Below, in pieces: positions 7,770 to 16,270 of a DNA stretch of 64,000 nucleotides. The first letter of the stretch is position 1; each line of letters opens with the position of its first letter. Below the pieces are notes generated by a model. That model was not told where the DNA came from. It did no database searches and saw only the letters and a program-made list of their open reading frames with translations. Source of the DNA: Bacteroidales bacterium (GTDB lineage: Bacteria > Bacteroidota > Bacteroidia > Bacteroidales > G3-4614); the NCBI GenBank assembly GCA_017559955.1, contig JAFYPQ010000006.1, forward strand, positions 1-64,000. The letters run 5' to 3'. The translations under genes and the position numbers were made by a program.

Positions 7770-9032
7770 TTATTTTCTAACAATTGTTTGAGCTCTGTCA
7801 GGACCAACAGATACAATCTTGATAGGCACTTCCAACTCCTCTTCCAAGAATTTGATATAGTTTTTGAACTCAACCGGGAACTCATCTTCAGATTGCATTT
7901 TTGTCATATCGCAATTCCAACCTGGAAGTTCTTTGTAGATAGGTTCAATATCCTCTTCAATTGAGAATGGGAATTCTGTAGTAATCTCACCGTTCATTTT
8001 GTATGCAACACAAGCTTTGATTGTTTTGAATGAGTCAAGCACGTCGCTCTTCATCATAATCAAATCTGTTACACCATCAATCATAATTGCATATTTCAAA
8101 GCAACAAGGTCAATCCAACCACAACGACGTTTACGTCCGGTTACTGCACCAAACTCGTTTCCGTTTTTGCAGATTGTTTCGCCAACTTCGTCGAACAACT
8201 CAGTAGGGAATGGTCCGCTTCCTACACGAGTACAATATGCTTTGAAGATACCATATACTTTACCGATTTTTGTTGGAGCGATACCCATACCTGTACAAGC
8301 TCCTGCACATACAGTGTTAGATGAAGTTACAAATGGGTACGAACCGAAATCAACATCTAATAAAGTTCCTTGAGCACCCTCTGCCAATACACTCTTACCA
8401 TCTTTAAGAAGATTGTTTATTACATGTTCGCTGTCAATAAGTTTAAACTCTTTAAGATACTCCAATGCCTCAAAGAACTCTTTCTCCAAAGCATCAATAT
8501 TGTACTCAAAGTTTAACGATTTAAGTATTTGGTCGTGTTTTGCTTTTGCTTTAGCATATTTTTGGTCGAAGTTTTCCAAAATATCTCCAACACGTAAACC
8601 ATTACGACTTACTTTGTCGGTATATGTAGGACCGATACCTTTTCCTGTTGTGCCAATTTTAGCATCACCTTTTGCTGCCTCGTAAGCAGCATCCAACATA
8701 CGGTGAGTAGGCATGATTAAGTGTGCCTTTTTTGAAATGTATAAACGTGATTTTAAATCGTGTCCGCTTTCTGCCAAAGCCTCAGCCTCTTGTTTGAATA
8801 GTATAGGGTCCAATACAACACCGTTCCCAATGATGTTTATTTTTCCTCCTTGGAAAATTCCCGAAGGGATTGAACGCAATACATATTTCTCTCCGTTAAA
8901 AACAAGTGTGTGGCCAGCATTAGGTCCGCCTTGGAAGCGGGTGATTACATTATACTCGGGGGTAAGAACGTCAACTACTTTGCCTTTACCTTCGTCGCCC
9001 CATTGCAATCCTAATAACACATCTACTTTCAT
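7770..9032 (-). CDS. purA: Adenylosuccinate synthetase
   Basis: Catalyses the GTP-dependent joining of IMP and aspartate, the first committed step to AMP. The 420-residue protein has the N-terminal GTP/IMP loop LGLQWGDEGKGKVVD, FQGGPNAGHTL at about 34-44, GTTGKGIGPTY at about 127-137, and the C-terminal SVGPDRAQTI. Length is standard. The gene is preceded by a Fur-fold regulator gene in the same direction with only a 24-base gap, so the two are probably co-transcribed. Confidence 0.97.
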   Translation of the reverse strand: MKVDVLLGLQWGDEGKGKVVDVLTPEYNVITRFQGGPNAGHTLVFNGEKYVLRSIPSGIFQGGKINIIGNGVVLDPILFKQEAEALAESGHDLKSRLYISKKAHLIMPTHRMLDAAYEAAKGDAKIGTTGKGIGPTYTDKVSRNGLRVGDILENFDQKYAKAKAKHDQILKSLNFEYNIDALEKEFFEALEYLKEFKLIDSEHVINNLLKDGKSVLAEGAQGTLLDVDFGSYPFVTSSNTVCAGACTGMGIAPTKIGKVYGIFKAYCTRVGSGPFPTELFDEVGETICKNGNEFGAVTGRKRRCGWIDLVALKYAIMIDGVTDLIMMKSDVLDSFKTIKACVAYKMNGEITTEFPFSIEEDIEPIYKELPGWNCDMTKMQSEDEFPVEFKNYIKFLEEELEVPIKIVSVGPDRAQTIVRK

Positions 9033-9056
9033 ACCTGTAGCTATTTATTATTTTTA

Positions 9057-9575
9057 TTATTTAATGTTTTTCTTTTTATCCTCTAATTTTTCCTCTTTTG
9101 CAATCAATTTTGCCCTTAACGTCGCTTTGCGTTTAGCATTAACACACGAACTGCAAAGCCCATATACGGCAATCGTACTATATGATGTTAAAAATTTACC
9201 ATATTTCTTGCTGTTTACAAAGCTTATGGTATCGGCATCTTTTACATCTTTTGTTTTTCCGCATTTAGTACATATTAATCTGACGTAAATTTGAGACAGG
9301 GGTGTTTTCTCAAAATATTTTTTCCCCTCAATCTCATGCTCTCTTAAAATTTGAGCATCTACTAAGATTGATAATGTATTATATACGGTTGCTCTGCTAA
9401 TTCTTATTTTTTTGTTAAATACTTCATTAAGTACAAACTCAGCGTCAAACCTCTTTGATGTTTCACTAACCACATCAAGAACAAAATATCGTTCAGGGGT
9501 CTTTCTATGTTTGTTCTCTTCAAGATATTGATTAAACTTAATTCTTAAAGCCTCTTTGTTCTTTTCTTCAGACAT
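9057..9575 (-). CDS. Fur-fold transcriptional regulator lacking the usual sensor histidines
   Basis: A 172-residue Fur-family protein: winged-helix DNA-binding domain (KTPERYFVLDVV, then ISRATVYNTLSILVDAQIL), then a dimerisation domain with two CxxC pairs (CTKC, CSSC) that form the structural zinc site. The residues that normally bind the regulatory metal are missing: where Fur has HHxH before LIC this protein has SQIYVRLIC, and the conserved YGHC reads YGLC. It also carries a basic, Lys/Glu-rich tail of about 30 residues. It is upstream of and co-directional with purA, so it may respond to something other than iron or zinc. DNA-binding role is secure; signal unknown. Confidence 0.85.
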   Translation of the reverse strand: MSEEKNKEALRIKFNQYLEENKHRKTPERYFVLDVVSETSKRFDAEFVLNEVFNKKIRISRATVYNTLSILVDAQILREHEIEGKKYFEKTPLSQIYVRLICTKCGKTKDVKDADTISFVNSKKYGKFLTSYSTIAVYGLCSSCVNAKRKATLRAKLIAKEEKLEDKKKNIK

Positions 9576-9624
9576 TGAATATAATTTAAATTTTTCTCAA
9601 TTATGAATTGAACATACAACCTTA

Positions 9625-9632
9625 CAAATTTA
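9625..9632 (-). promoter_or_regulatory. -7 promoter element for the Fur-fold regulator and purA
   Basis: Minus-strand TAAATTTG matches TAnnTTTG, 50 bases before the regulator start codon. Confidence 0.5.
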
Positions 9633-9668
9633 CAATTTTTTTCTTTATCAAACAGAATTATCGATACA

Positions 9669-9711
9669 AAAAAACTCCCTTATTCGTTATTTTTTGAATA
9701 AGAGAGTTTTT
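9669..9711 (-). terminator. Terminator after the AlkD-like gene
   Basis: AAAAACTC...CTTATTC pairs with GAATAAG...GAGTTTTT around an AT-rich loop. On the minus strand it follows the AlkD-like stop and ends in a run of Ts. Confidence 0.75.
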
Positions 9712-9737
9712 ACGTTATATCAAAATTTATTTAACGA

Positions 9738-10289
9738 TTAATCTTCGGTGCGAAATATAAGGTCATTGGCTATATTTGCTATTGTTATATTATCTGATTT
9801 TGAATATTTTTTAGCATAGCTTTTCACCTTATCGGTTGTTGAAGACGTAATCTCTGTTTTGTTAATAAGCAACCTAATAAATAGCCTTAAAGCAAAATAT
9901 ATTTTATTCTCATCGTCCGATTCTATACAATCCATTATTAGATCTTCGGCAAAAGGAAGTTTTGAGAATAAAAACATAGTCGCTATATCTGAAACTTCGT
10001 AATATTTAATACCATTAATCCACTCCTTAGCTACACTGATATTCATATCTGAATATGGATATATCATTGTTGCCAATAATTTAGACTCTCTGATATTTTC
10101 ATTCCAAAGTGTAGTGGCAACTTCTTGGCTTTGCGGATATTTTTCTGCAATTGTGCGTATTTGGGGTAGGGCAAGTCCAAAAATTATTTTGTAGTCCATA
10201 CCTTTGTTTCGCATACTTGTAGAAACAACACCATTCATTCCAAGCCTGAAATCGTTCTTTATGCTTTTGATTATTTCTGTGTTGCTCAT
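9738..10289 (-). CDS. DNA alkylation repair (AlkD-like HEAT-repeat) protein
   Basis: A 183-residue all-helical protein of the AlkD-like HEAT-repeat type. Family features seen are the N-terminal MRNKGMDYKIIFGLALPQIRTIA, in which a 'GLPLPxLR' element is recognisable, the paired-helix repeats LATMIYP, VSDIATMFLFSKLPFA and FALRLFIRLLI. Members bind alkylated DNA or act as glycosylases; this one is shorter than canonical AlkD (about 230), so the catalytic role is uncertain. It is 23 bases downstream of the dipeptidyl peptidase III gene. Confidence 0.75.
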   Translation of the reverse strand: MSNTEIIKSIKNDFRLGMNGVVSTSMRNKGMDYKIIFGLALPQIRTIAEKYPQSQEVATTLWNENIRESKLLATMIYPYSDMNISVAKEWINGIKYYEVSDIATMFLFSKLPFAEDLIMDCIESDDENKIYFALRLFIRLLINKTEITSSTTDKVKSYAKKYSKSDNITIANIANDLIFRTED

Positions 10290-10312
10290 CCTTGCTTTTG
10301 ATATATTAACTA

Positions 10313-12358
10313 TTAATCGTTATACGAATCTAAAGCAGAGTAATCTTTTGCGTAGCGAAGCATTTGTTCGGCATAGCCCTCGTTATAGCTTACCTCTACA
10401 TCTACAATATTACCCTCTGCATCTTCAACCAATGAGAATTTTGGATTTACAAATCCTTTGTATGGTGCTAAGTTAAGAGCTTTGTAACGCTCCAATACCT
10501 CTTTGTGAAGTTCAAGGTCAACTTTAACAGCATACTTCTCAACTAAAGCTTTTCCTGCTTCGTAATCTCCTTCCGATTTTATGCGTTGTATTTCTGCGAG
10601 AAGTTTTCCGAACAAGCCACGAAGTTTGTCATAATCGTTGATTTTTACATAGCTCTTGCCATCGATTTTTTCAATTGAAATTACATTATCGGCAGCACCG
10701 TTCTCCAAACACCATTTAGCAATAAGTTGACGGTTACGCATATGCGACTCCTCAATATCGTTGCCCAATTCGATGCGTGTTAATTGAGTCATCAATCCAT
10801 TCATAATGTAAGAGTAGTAATTTGCTTTGTAAGCCTCTTTGTCAGGAAGTAGACCTAACTCCATAATTTTGGGATCTGACATATAATACATAGCAAATAG
10901 GTCGGCACGAGTCTCCTCCAAAGTAGATGCATACGATTTCAATGCATCAGAATCAACTCCGGGAAGAAGTTTTCCAGAACCGTGTCCAAGACATTCGTGA
11001 AGGTCGGTATGTAAGTTGTCTGAGACAAAACCATATTTATTCATTATTTCACGTGTAGCCTCATCAATAACGAACTCTTCTTTGAACCCATTACCTAATG
11101 CCGCTTGGTCGTATGCATAAGTGATATTTTCAATAGTTACCGATTTTGAACCGTAATCTCTGCGAATCCAATCTGCATTTGGAAGGTTGATACCTATAGG
11201 TGTGCTTGGATAGCAATCACCACCTAACATTGCAACAGTAATAACTTTTGCTGTTACTCCTTTAACGGTCTCTTTCTTAAATCTGGGGTCAACAGGTGAG
11301 TTATCCTCAAACCATTGTGCATTTGCACTAATTGTTTCGGTGCGAGCAGATGCTTCTATATTTTTAAAGTTTATTGATGCTTCCCAACTTGCTTTTAGTC
11401 CAAGAGGATCTCCATATACTTCGGTAAATCCACAAACGAAGTCAACATTTCCGCCTAACTCTTGAACCCACGCTACTGCATATTCGTCAAATGTTTTAAG
11501 GTCGCCGGTTTTGTTGAACTCGATTAGTAAATCTATAACGTTACGTTGCTCGTCATTTTCAGCTACATCTTTTGCCAATTCCAACCAATATACAATTCTT
11601 TCAAGAGCCTTTGTGTAACGTCCGCCAATTTTGTAAACCTCCTCATAAATTTTACCATCACGTTTAACCAAACGGCTGTTTAATCCGTATGATATAGGTT
11701 GGTTATCGTTGGGTTTACGCATTTTTGCATAAAAATCTTCAGCCTCTTTTTGGGTTACACCATCATAATAGTTCCCTGCCGATGTTTGAACCAAATCTTC
11801 TCCGGCAGCCAAGTTTACTCGTTTTGGCATAACCTCTTTATCAAAGATTACAGGAGTAAGTTCTGCAATTAGTTCGTCAACTGATGAGCCTTCTCTTACT
11901 GGAAGTTGTGCAGGGTCAACGGCTTTAACTTGCTCAGCAAAGAATTCTTGTGAAAATCCCGGAACAAATTTATCAGTTGCATAGTGGTGGTGAATACCAT
12001 TTGAGAACCATACTCGTTTTAGGTAAACAACAAACTCTTTGTAATCGGCATTCTCTTTGTCTCCGTTGTAGTTGTTATAAACTGCCTCCAAAGTACGACG
12101 AATAGCAAGATTGTATTTACCGTTTTGATCGAAAAGAATATCACGTCCCTCTTGTGCAGCCTCAGTCAAGTAGTAGATATAAAGCTTTTGATTTAAAGAC
12201 AATTCTTCAAATCCGGGGACTTGATAACGAAGAATTTGTAAGTCGGCAAATTTGTCCACGTTGTAATTAAATTTAGTCTCTTCGCTTTGTTTAGAGCAAC
12301 TTATTAAACTTGCACCAAACAGAAGAGCGGTTGTTGTAATTAAAAATAATTTTCTCAT
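10313..12358 (-). CDS. Dipeptidyl peptidase III (M49 zinc peptidase), lipoprotein
   Basis: Releases dipeptides from the N-terminus of oligopeptides. The 681-residue protein has a lipoprotein signal (LFGASLISC, then SKQSEE), so it is probably anchored in the envelope. The M49 zinc site is the six-residue HECLGH (about 454-459), together with EETRAD about 28 residues later, which supplies the third ligand. The C-terminal half of the catalytic domain is complete. Bacterial M49 peptidases of Bacteroidetes have this length. It lies downstream of the rlmI-like gene in a run of minus-strand genes beginning with dxr. Confidence 0.92.
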   Translation of the reverse strand: MRKLFLITTTALLFGASLISCSKQSEETKFNYNVDKFADLQILRYQVPGFEELSLNQKLYIYYLTEAAQEGRDILFDQNGKYNLAIRRTLEAVYNNYNGDKENADYKEFVVYLKRVWFSNGIHHHYATDKFVPGFSQEFFAEQVKAVDPAQLPVREGSSVDELIAELTPVIFDKEVMPKRVNLAAGEDLVQTSAGNYYDGVTQKEAEDFYAKMRKPNDNQPISYGLNSRLVKRDGKIYEEVYKIGGRYTKALERIVYWLELAKDVAENDEQRNVIDLLIEFNKTGDLKTFDEYAVAWVQELGGNVDFVCGFTEVYGDPLGLKASWEASINFKNIEASARTETISANAQWFEDNSPVDPRFKKETVKGVTAKVITVAMLGGDCYPSTPIGINLPNADWIRRDYGSKSVTIENITYAYDQAALGNGFKEEFVIDEATREIMNKYGFVSDNLHTDLHECLGHGSGKLLPGVDSDALKSYASTLEETRADLFAMYYMSDPKIMELGLLPDKEAYKANYYSYIMNGLMTQLTRIELGNDIEESHMRNRQLIAKWCLENGAADNVISIEKIDGKSYVKINDYDKLRGLFGKLLAEIQRIKSEGDYEAGKALVEKYAVKVDLELHKEVLERYKALNLAPYKGFVNPKFSLVEDAEGNIVDVEVSYNEGYAEQMLRYAKDYSALDSYND

Positions 12359-12384
12359 TTCCTATTTTATTTATTATTAATTGT

Positions 12385-13569
12385 TTATTCAACATAAAGA
12401 ACCAAACCTTTCAAATATTCACCTTCTGGGTGGTATATATTGATTGGGTGGTCGGCTGGTTGGGTAAGTTGGTGTAGAATTCTAACATTTCTGCCCGACA
12501 TTGCAGCCGCACTGAAAACAGCCAAACGGAATTGCTCTTTTGTTACTACTTGAGAGCAAGAGAATGTAAATAGAATTCCTCCCGGTTTGATTTTTTCAAA
12601 TGCCTTTGCGTTTAGCCTTTTATAGCCTTGAAGTGCATTATGAAGTGCACTTCTGTGTTTTGCAAATGCTGGGGGATCAAGTATTATTAAATCATAGTTT
12701 TCTCCCATTTCGTCCAGATACTTGAATGCATCTTTTACGTATGCTTCGTGTCTTTCATCGTTAGGGAAGTTCATCTCGACATTTTTCTTTGTTAAATCAA
12801 TGGCTTTTGCCGAGCTATCTACCGAGTGAACTAATTCTGCTCCACCTCTCATAGCATAGAACGAAAATCCACCGGTATAGCAGAACATATTCAGTACTTT
12901 ACGATTTTTAGCATACTTTTCAAGTAGAGCTCTGTTGTCTCTTTGATCAACAAAGAATCCAGTTTTTTGACCTTTAAGCCAATCCACATAAAATTTCAAT
13001 CCGTTTTCTACTGCTACATTTCCTTTGTACGAGCCTCTTATATAGTCGTTTTGAGGATCTAATTGAGCTTTATAGGGAAGGGTAGTGTCAGATTTGTAAT
13101 ATACTTCTGTAATTACACCAGCCATTACCTCCATTAATGCATCTGCAATAATTTCTCTTGCAAAGTGCATACCGGGAGAGTGGGCTTGCATTACGGCAGT
13201 AGTATCATATATGTCAATAATAAGACCGGGTAAGAAATCTCCTTCTCCGTGTATAAGTCTGAAACAATTGCTCTTCTCGGTGCCAGCAATTCCGTAAGCC
13301 AGACGTAAATCGTAAGCACTTGCCAATCGTTTTTTATAGAAATCGAAGTCTATTTCAACCTCTTTAAAAGATAATATTCTTACAGCAATACTACCTATTT
13401 GATAGTGTCCTGTTGCTGCATAATCTCCATTATTAAAATATACATCTACTACGTCGCCTTCTTCGGGTTCGCCTATCACTTTCGCAATGGCTCCCGAAAA
13501 TATCCATGGATGCATTCTTAATAATGAATCTTCCTTTTTTGGCTTTAAAATTATTTTTGTTTTGTTCAT
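12385..13569 (-). CDS. RlmI-like class I SAM-dependent rRNA methyltransferase
   Basis: A 394-residue protein with an N-terminal PUA-like domain (ILKPKKEDSLLRMHPWIFSGAI) and a C-terminal Rossmann methyltransferase fold. The SAM motif region is VLNMFCYTGGFSFYAMRGGA, the acidic motif is VHSVDSSAKAIDL, and the catalytic-loop region is LIILDPPAFAKHR. Homologues methylate C1962 of 23S rRNA at carbon 5. A cysteine occurs in TFSCSQVV, where the family nucleophile sits. It is separated from rseP by only 4 bases and is part of the dxr-rseP run. Confidence 0.88.
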   Translation of the reverse strand: MNKTKIILKPKKEDSLLRMHPWIFSGAIAKVIGEPEEGDVVDVYFNNGDYAATGHYQIGSIAVRILSFKEVEIDFDFYKKRLASAYDLRLAYGIAGTEKSNCFRLIHGEGDFLPGLIIDIYDTTAVMQAHSPGMHFAREIIADALMEVMAGVITEVYYKSDTTLPYKAQLDPQNDYIRGSYKGNVAVENGLKFYVDWLKGQKTGFFVDQRDNRALLEKYAKNRKVLNMFCYTGGFSFYAMRGGAELVHSVDSSAKAIDLTKKNVEMNFPNDERHEAYVKDAFKYLDEMGENYDLIILDPPAFAKHRSALHNALQGYKRLNAKAFEKIKPGGILFTFSCSQVVTKEQFRLAVFSAAAMSGRNVRILHQLTQPADHPINIYHPEGEYLKGLVLYVE

Positions 13570-13573
13570 ATTC

Positions 13574-14896
13574 CTAATTAAATAGTCTTATAATGTCGTT
13601 TGCATTGGCGTATATAAGTAATAAAATCAATAGAATCATACCTGCGGTTTGAGCATATTCCATAAATTTCATACTTGGTTTGCGACGAACAATAACTTCA
13701 TATAACAAGAATAGTACATGACCTCCGTCCAATGCCGGAATTGGTAAAATGTTCATAAAGGCTAAGATTACCGACAAAAATGCAGTCATCTTCCAAAAAG
13801 CCTCCCAATCCCAAGATGATGGGAATATGCTACCAATTGTTCCAAATCCACCAATACTTGAAGCTCCCTCTTTTGTAAACACATATTTAAAATCACTTAC
13901 ATATCCGGTAAGAGTCTCAAATCCCTCTTTAACACCAACAGGTATTGCTTCAAAGAATGAATAGGTCTCAACTTTTAGATCGTAAACTTCTGTTATTGGT
14001 TGTAATTGTATCCCTAATTTCTTGTCATCACTTAGTTTTACTTTAACAAAATTTGTTTTCTTATTTTGTTGATAACATACAGTTACACTATCGCCGGGAG
14101 CACATTCATCAAGAATTTTAAATAATTGAGATATATCTTCAGTGAGTTTATAATTGACTGATATAATTTTTGAGTCTTTTGTAATACCTGCCTGTTCAGC
14201 TCCTCCTCCGCTAATTAAATCAGCAACAACAGGTCTTATTCTATAATCGGCAAAACCCTCTTTCGATGCGATTAAGCTCTCCATAAAATTCTCTGGTATA
14301 TTAACTATAGCAGTGCCATTATGGCGTAAAACCTTTACCTCTTTTGCATCAGCAATCATTCTTAATGTTTTACCATCGAGAGCTTTAAAATCTTTGCCAT
14401 CAGCACTTAAAAGAATATCGCCATTCATAAAGCCTGCATCTAATGCTGTTTGACTGAATGTAAAACCGCTCGATACATTTTGTACGGGTATGTAGCTTTT
14501 ACCCCAAGTAAATGCAATCATTATGTATATTAACAGAGCAAGAATGAAATTAAATAATACTCCGCCTATCATTATCAAAAGACGTTGCCATGCTGGTTTT
14601 GAACGAAACTCCCAAGGCTGTTCAGGTTGTTTCATTTGTTCTTTGTCCATCGATTCGTCAATCATACCGGCTATTTTAACATAACCTCCTAATGGCAACC
14701 ACCCGATACCATATTCGGTTTCGCTTTTTTTAGGTCTGAATTTGAATAGTGAGAACCATGGATTAAAGAATAGATAAAATTTTTCAACTCTAACTTTAAA
14801 TAGTCTTGCAAATAGGAAATGTCCGAATTCGTGGACAATAACCAATAGCGATAAACTCATTATAAGTTGTAGAGCCTTAATAAGAAAAGTTTCCAT
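13574..14896 (-). CDS. rseP: RIP metalloprotease RseP (site-2 protease)
   Basis: Intramembrane zinc protease that clips anti-sigma factors and signal-peptide remnants. The 440-residue protein has HEFGH at residues 22-26 in the first membrane segment, two PDZ-like regions in the middle, and the second metal motif NILPIPALDGGH at about 382-393. Membrane segments lie at roughly 10-30, 105-125, 360-385 and 410-430. It is six bases from dxr and four from the rlmI-like gene, so one transcript is likely. Confidence 0.95.
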   Translation of the reverse strand: METFLIKALQLIMSLSLLVIVHEFGHFLFARLFKVRVEKFYLFFNPWFSLFKFRPKKSETEYGIGWLPLGGYVKIAGMIDESMDKEQMKQPEQPWEFRSKPAWQRLLIMIGGVLFNFILALLIYIMIAFTWGKSYIPVQNVSSGFTFSQTALDAGFMNGDILLSADGKDFKALDGKTLRMIADAKEVKVLRHNGTAIVNIPENFMESLIASKEGFADYRIRPVVADLISGGGAEQAGITKDSKIISVNYKLTEDISQLFKILDECAPGDSVTVCYQQNKKTNFVKVKLSDDKKLGIQLQPITEVYDLKVETYSFFEAIPVGVKEGFETLTGYVSDFKYVFTKEGASSIGGFGTIGSIFPSSWDWEAFWKMTAFLSVILAFMNILPIPALDGGHVLFLLYEVIVRRKPSMKFMEYAQTAGMILLILLLIYANANDIIRLFN

Positions 14897-14901
14897 TTGT
14901 A

Positions 14902-16059
14902 TTATAAATTTTTAATTAATTCTTTGGTATAAATTCGTGTTATTTTATCACTCTCCACATAATCTTCATAAATGGGAGTATCAATAAAATCTATTCTCTC
15001 CATTGCCGAAGATGCTAATTTTGGAATATCTGTAAATTTTATTTTTTCATCTAAAAATGCTGCTACGGCAATTTCGTTTGCTGCATTTAATATACAAGGC
15101 ATATTACCACCTTTTTCTATTGCATCGTATGCAAATTTAAGCATAGGGAAACGCTCTGTATCAGGTTTTTCGAATGTCATATTCGAATAGTTGTTGAGTG
15201 TTAGCTTCTCTCCTCCAAAATCAACTCGTTTGGGGTATGTAAATGCATATGCAATAGGTAGTTTCATATCTGGGACTCCTAATTGGGCTTTAACTGCTCC
15301 ATCTTCAAATTGAACCATCGAATGAATGATGGATTGAGGATGCACTATAACTTCGACTTGTTGAGGTGTTACTCCAAACAACCATTTTGCCTCAATCATT
15401 TCAAAACCTTTATTCATCATTGAAGCAGAGTCGATTGTTATTTTAGCTCCCATAACCCAGTTAGGATGTTTAAGAGCATCAGCTTTTGTAACAAATTCTA
15501 ACTGTTCAGAACTATATCTTAAAAATGGTCCGCCGGATGCAGTAAGAATTATTTTGTCAATTTTATTATACTCTTCACCTGTTAAACATTGAAAAATAGC
15601 AGAGTGTTCCGAATCAACAGGTATAATCTCGGATCTATACTCAATAGCAAGTTTTGTAATTAATTCTCCTGCAACAACAAGAGTCTCTTTATTGGCGAGT
15701 GCAATTTTTTTTCCAGCTTTAATTGCTCTTATAGTAGGACGTAATCCCGAATATCCCATCATTGCTGTTAAAACAATATCTATCGGGCCTGCTTCAACCG
15801 ATTCGGCAATTGCTTCATCTCCTGCATATACCTTTATAGGCAAATCTTTTAATGCATCGCTTACTGTTTGATATAGAGCATCATTCGCAATAACAACGGT
15901 ATCGGGTAAAAATTTACGAGCCTGTTCTATTAGCAGTTCGGCACTATTGTTTGCAGTTATAGTATGAACCTCGAACATTTCAGGGAATGCTTCTATAACT
16001 TCAAGAGCTTGTCTCCCTATCGAGCCTGTTGAGCCTAATATTGCTATTTGTTTCTTCAT
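14902..16059 (-). CDS. dxr: 1-deoxy-D-xylulose-5-phosphate reductoisomerase
   Basis: Converts 1-deoxyxylulose 5-phosphate to methylerythritol phosphate, the second step of the non-mevalonate isoprenoid pathway. The 385-residue protein begins with the NADPH motif ILGSTGSIGRQALEVIE and contains ALANKETLVVAGE, VDSEHSAIFQCL (metal-binding acidic residues) and ASGGPF. Length is standard. It leads the minus-strand run dxr-rseP-rlmI-like-DPP III. Confidence 0.97.
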   Translation of the reverse strand: MKKQIAILGSTGSIGRQALEVIEAFPEMFEVHTITANNSAELLIEQARKFLPDTVVIANDALYQTVSDALKDLPIKVYAGDEAIAESVEAGPIDIVLTAMMGYSGLRPTIRAIKAGKKIALANKETLVVAGELITKLAIEYRSEIIPVDSEHSAIFQCLTGEEYNKIDKIILTASGGPFLRYSSEQLEFVTKADALKHPNWVMGAKITIDSASMMNKGFEMIEAKWLFGVTPQQVEVIVHPQSIIHSMVQFEDGAVKAQLGVPDMKLPIAYAFTYPKRVDFGGEKLTLNNYSNMTFEKPDTERFPMLKFAYDAIEKGGNMPCILNAANEIAVAAFLDEKIKFTDIPKLASSAMERIDFIDTPIYEDYVESDKITRIYTKELIKNL

Positions 16060-16112
16060 CGCTTAAATTCAACTACTTTTTGTACTTTTATTCTTAAGTA
16101 CACATCAATTTG

Positions 16113-16120
16113 CAAATTTA
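16113..16120 (-). promoter_or_regulatory. -7 promoter element for the dxr run
   Basis: Minus-strand TAAATTTG matches TAnnTTTG, 54 bases before the dxr start codon. Confidence 0.5.
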
Positions 16121-16270
16121 CAAAAAAATGATGAAAATTCTATGTGGTTTTCGTTAAATAGTAACATAATTCTCTTTCTTAAACAAAAGATGAGAAAAGC
16201 AGAATATTGAAAAGAATTATATTTGAATAACTTCAGAAAAAAGAACACAGAGGAAAAGTATAAAGCCTTA

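Noticed and set aside
8713-9288. 191-codon plus-strand frame opposite purA and the Fur-fold gene
   Set aside because: It spans parts of two confirmed genes on the other strand and has no domain pattern.
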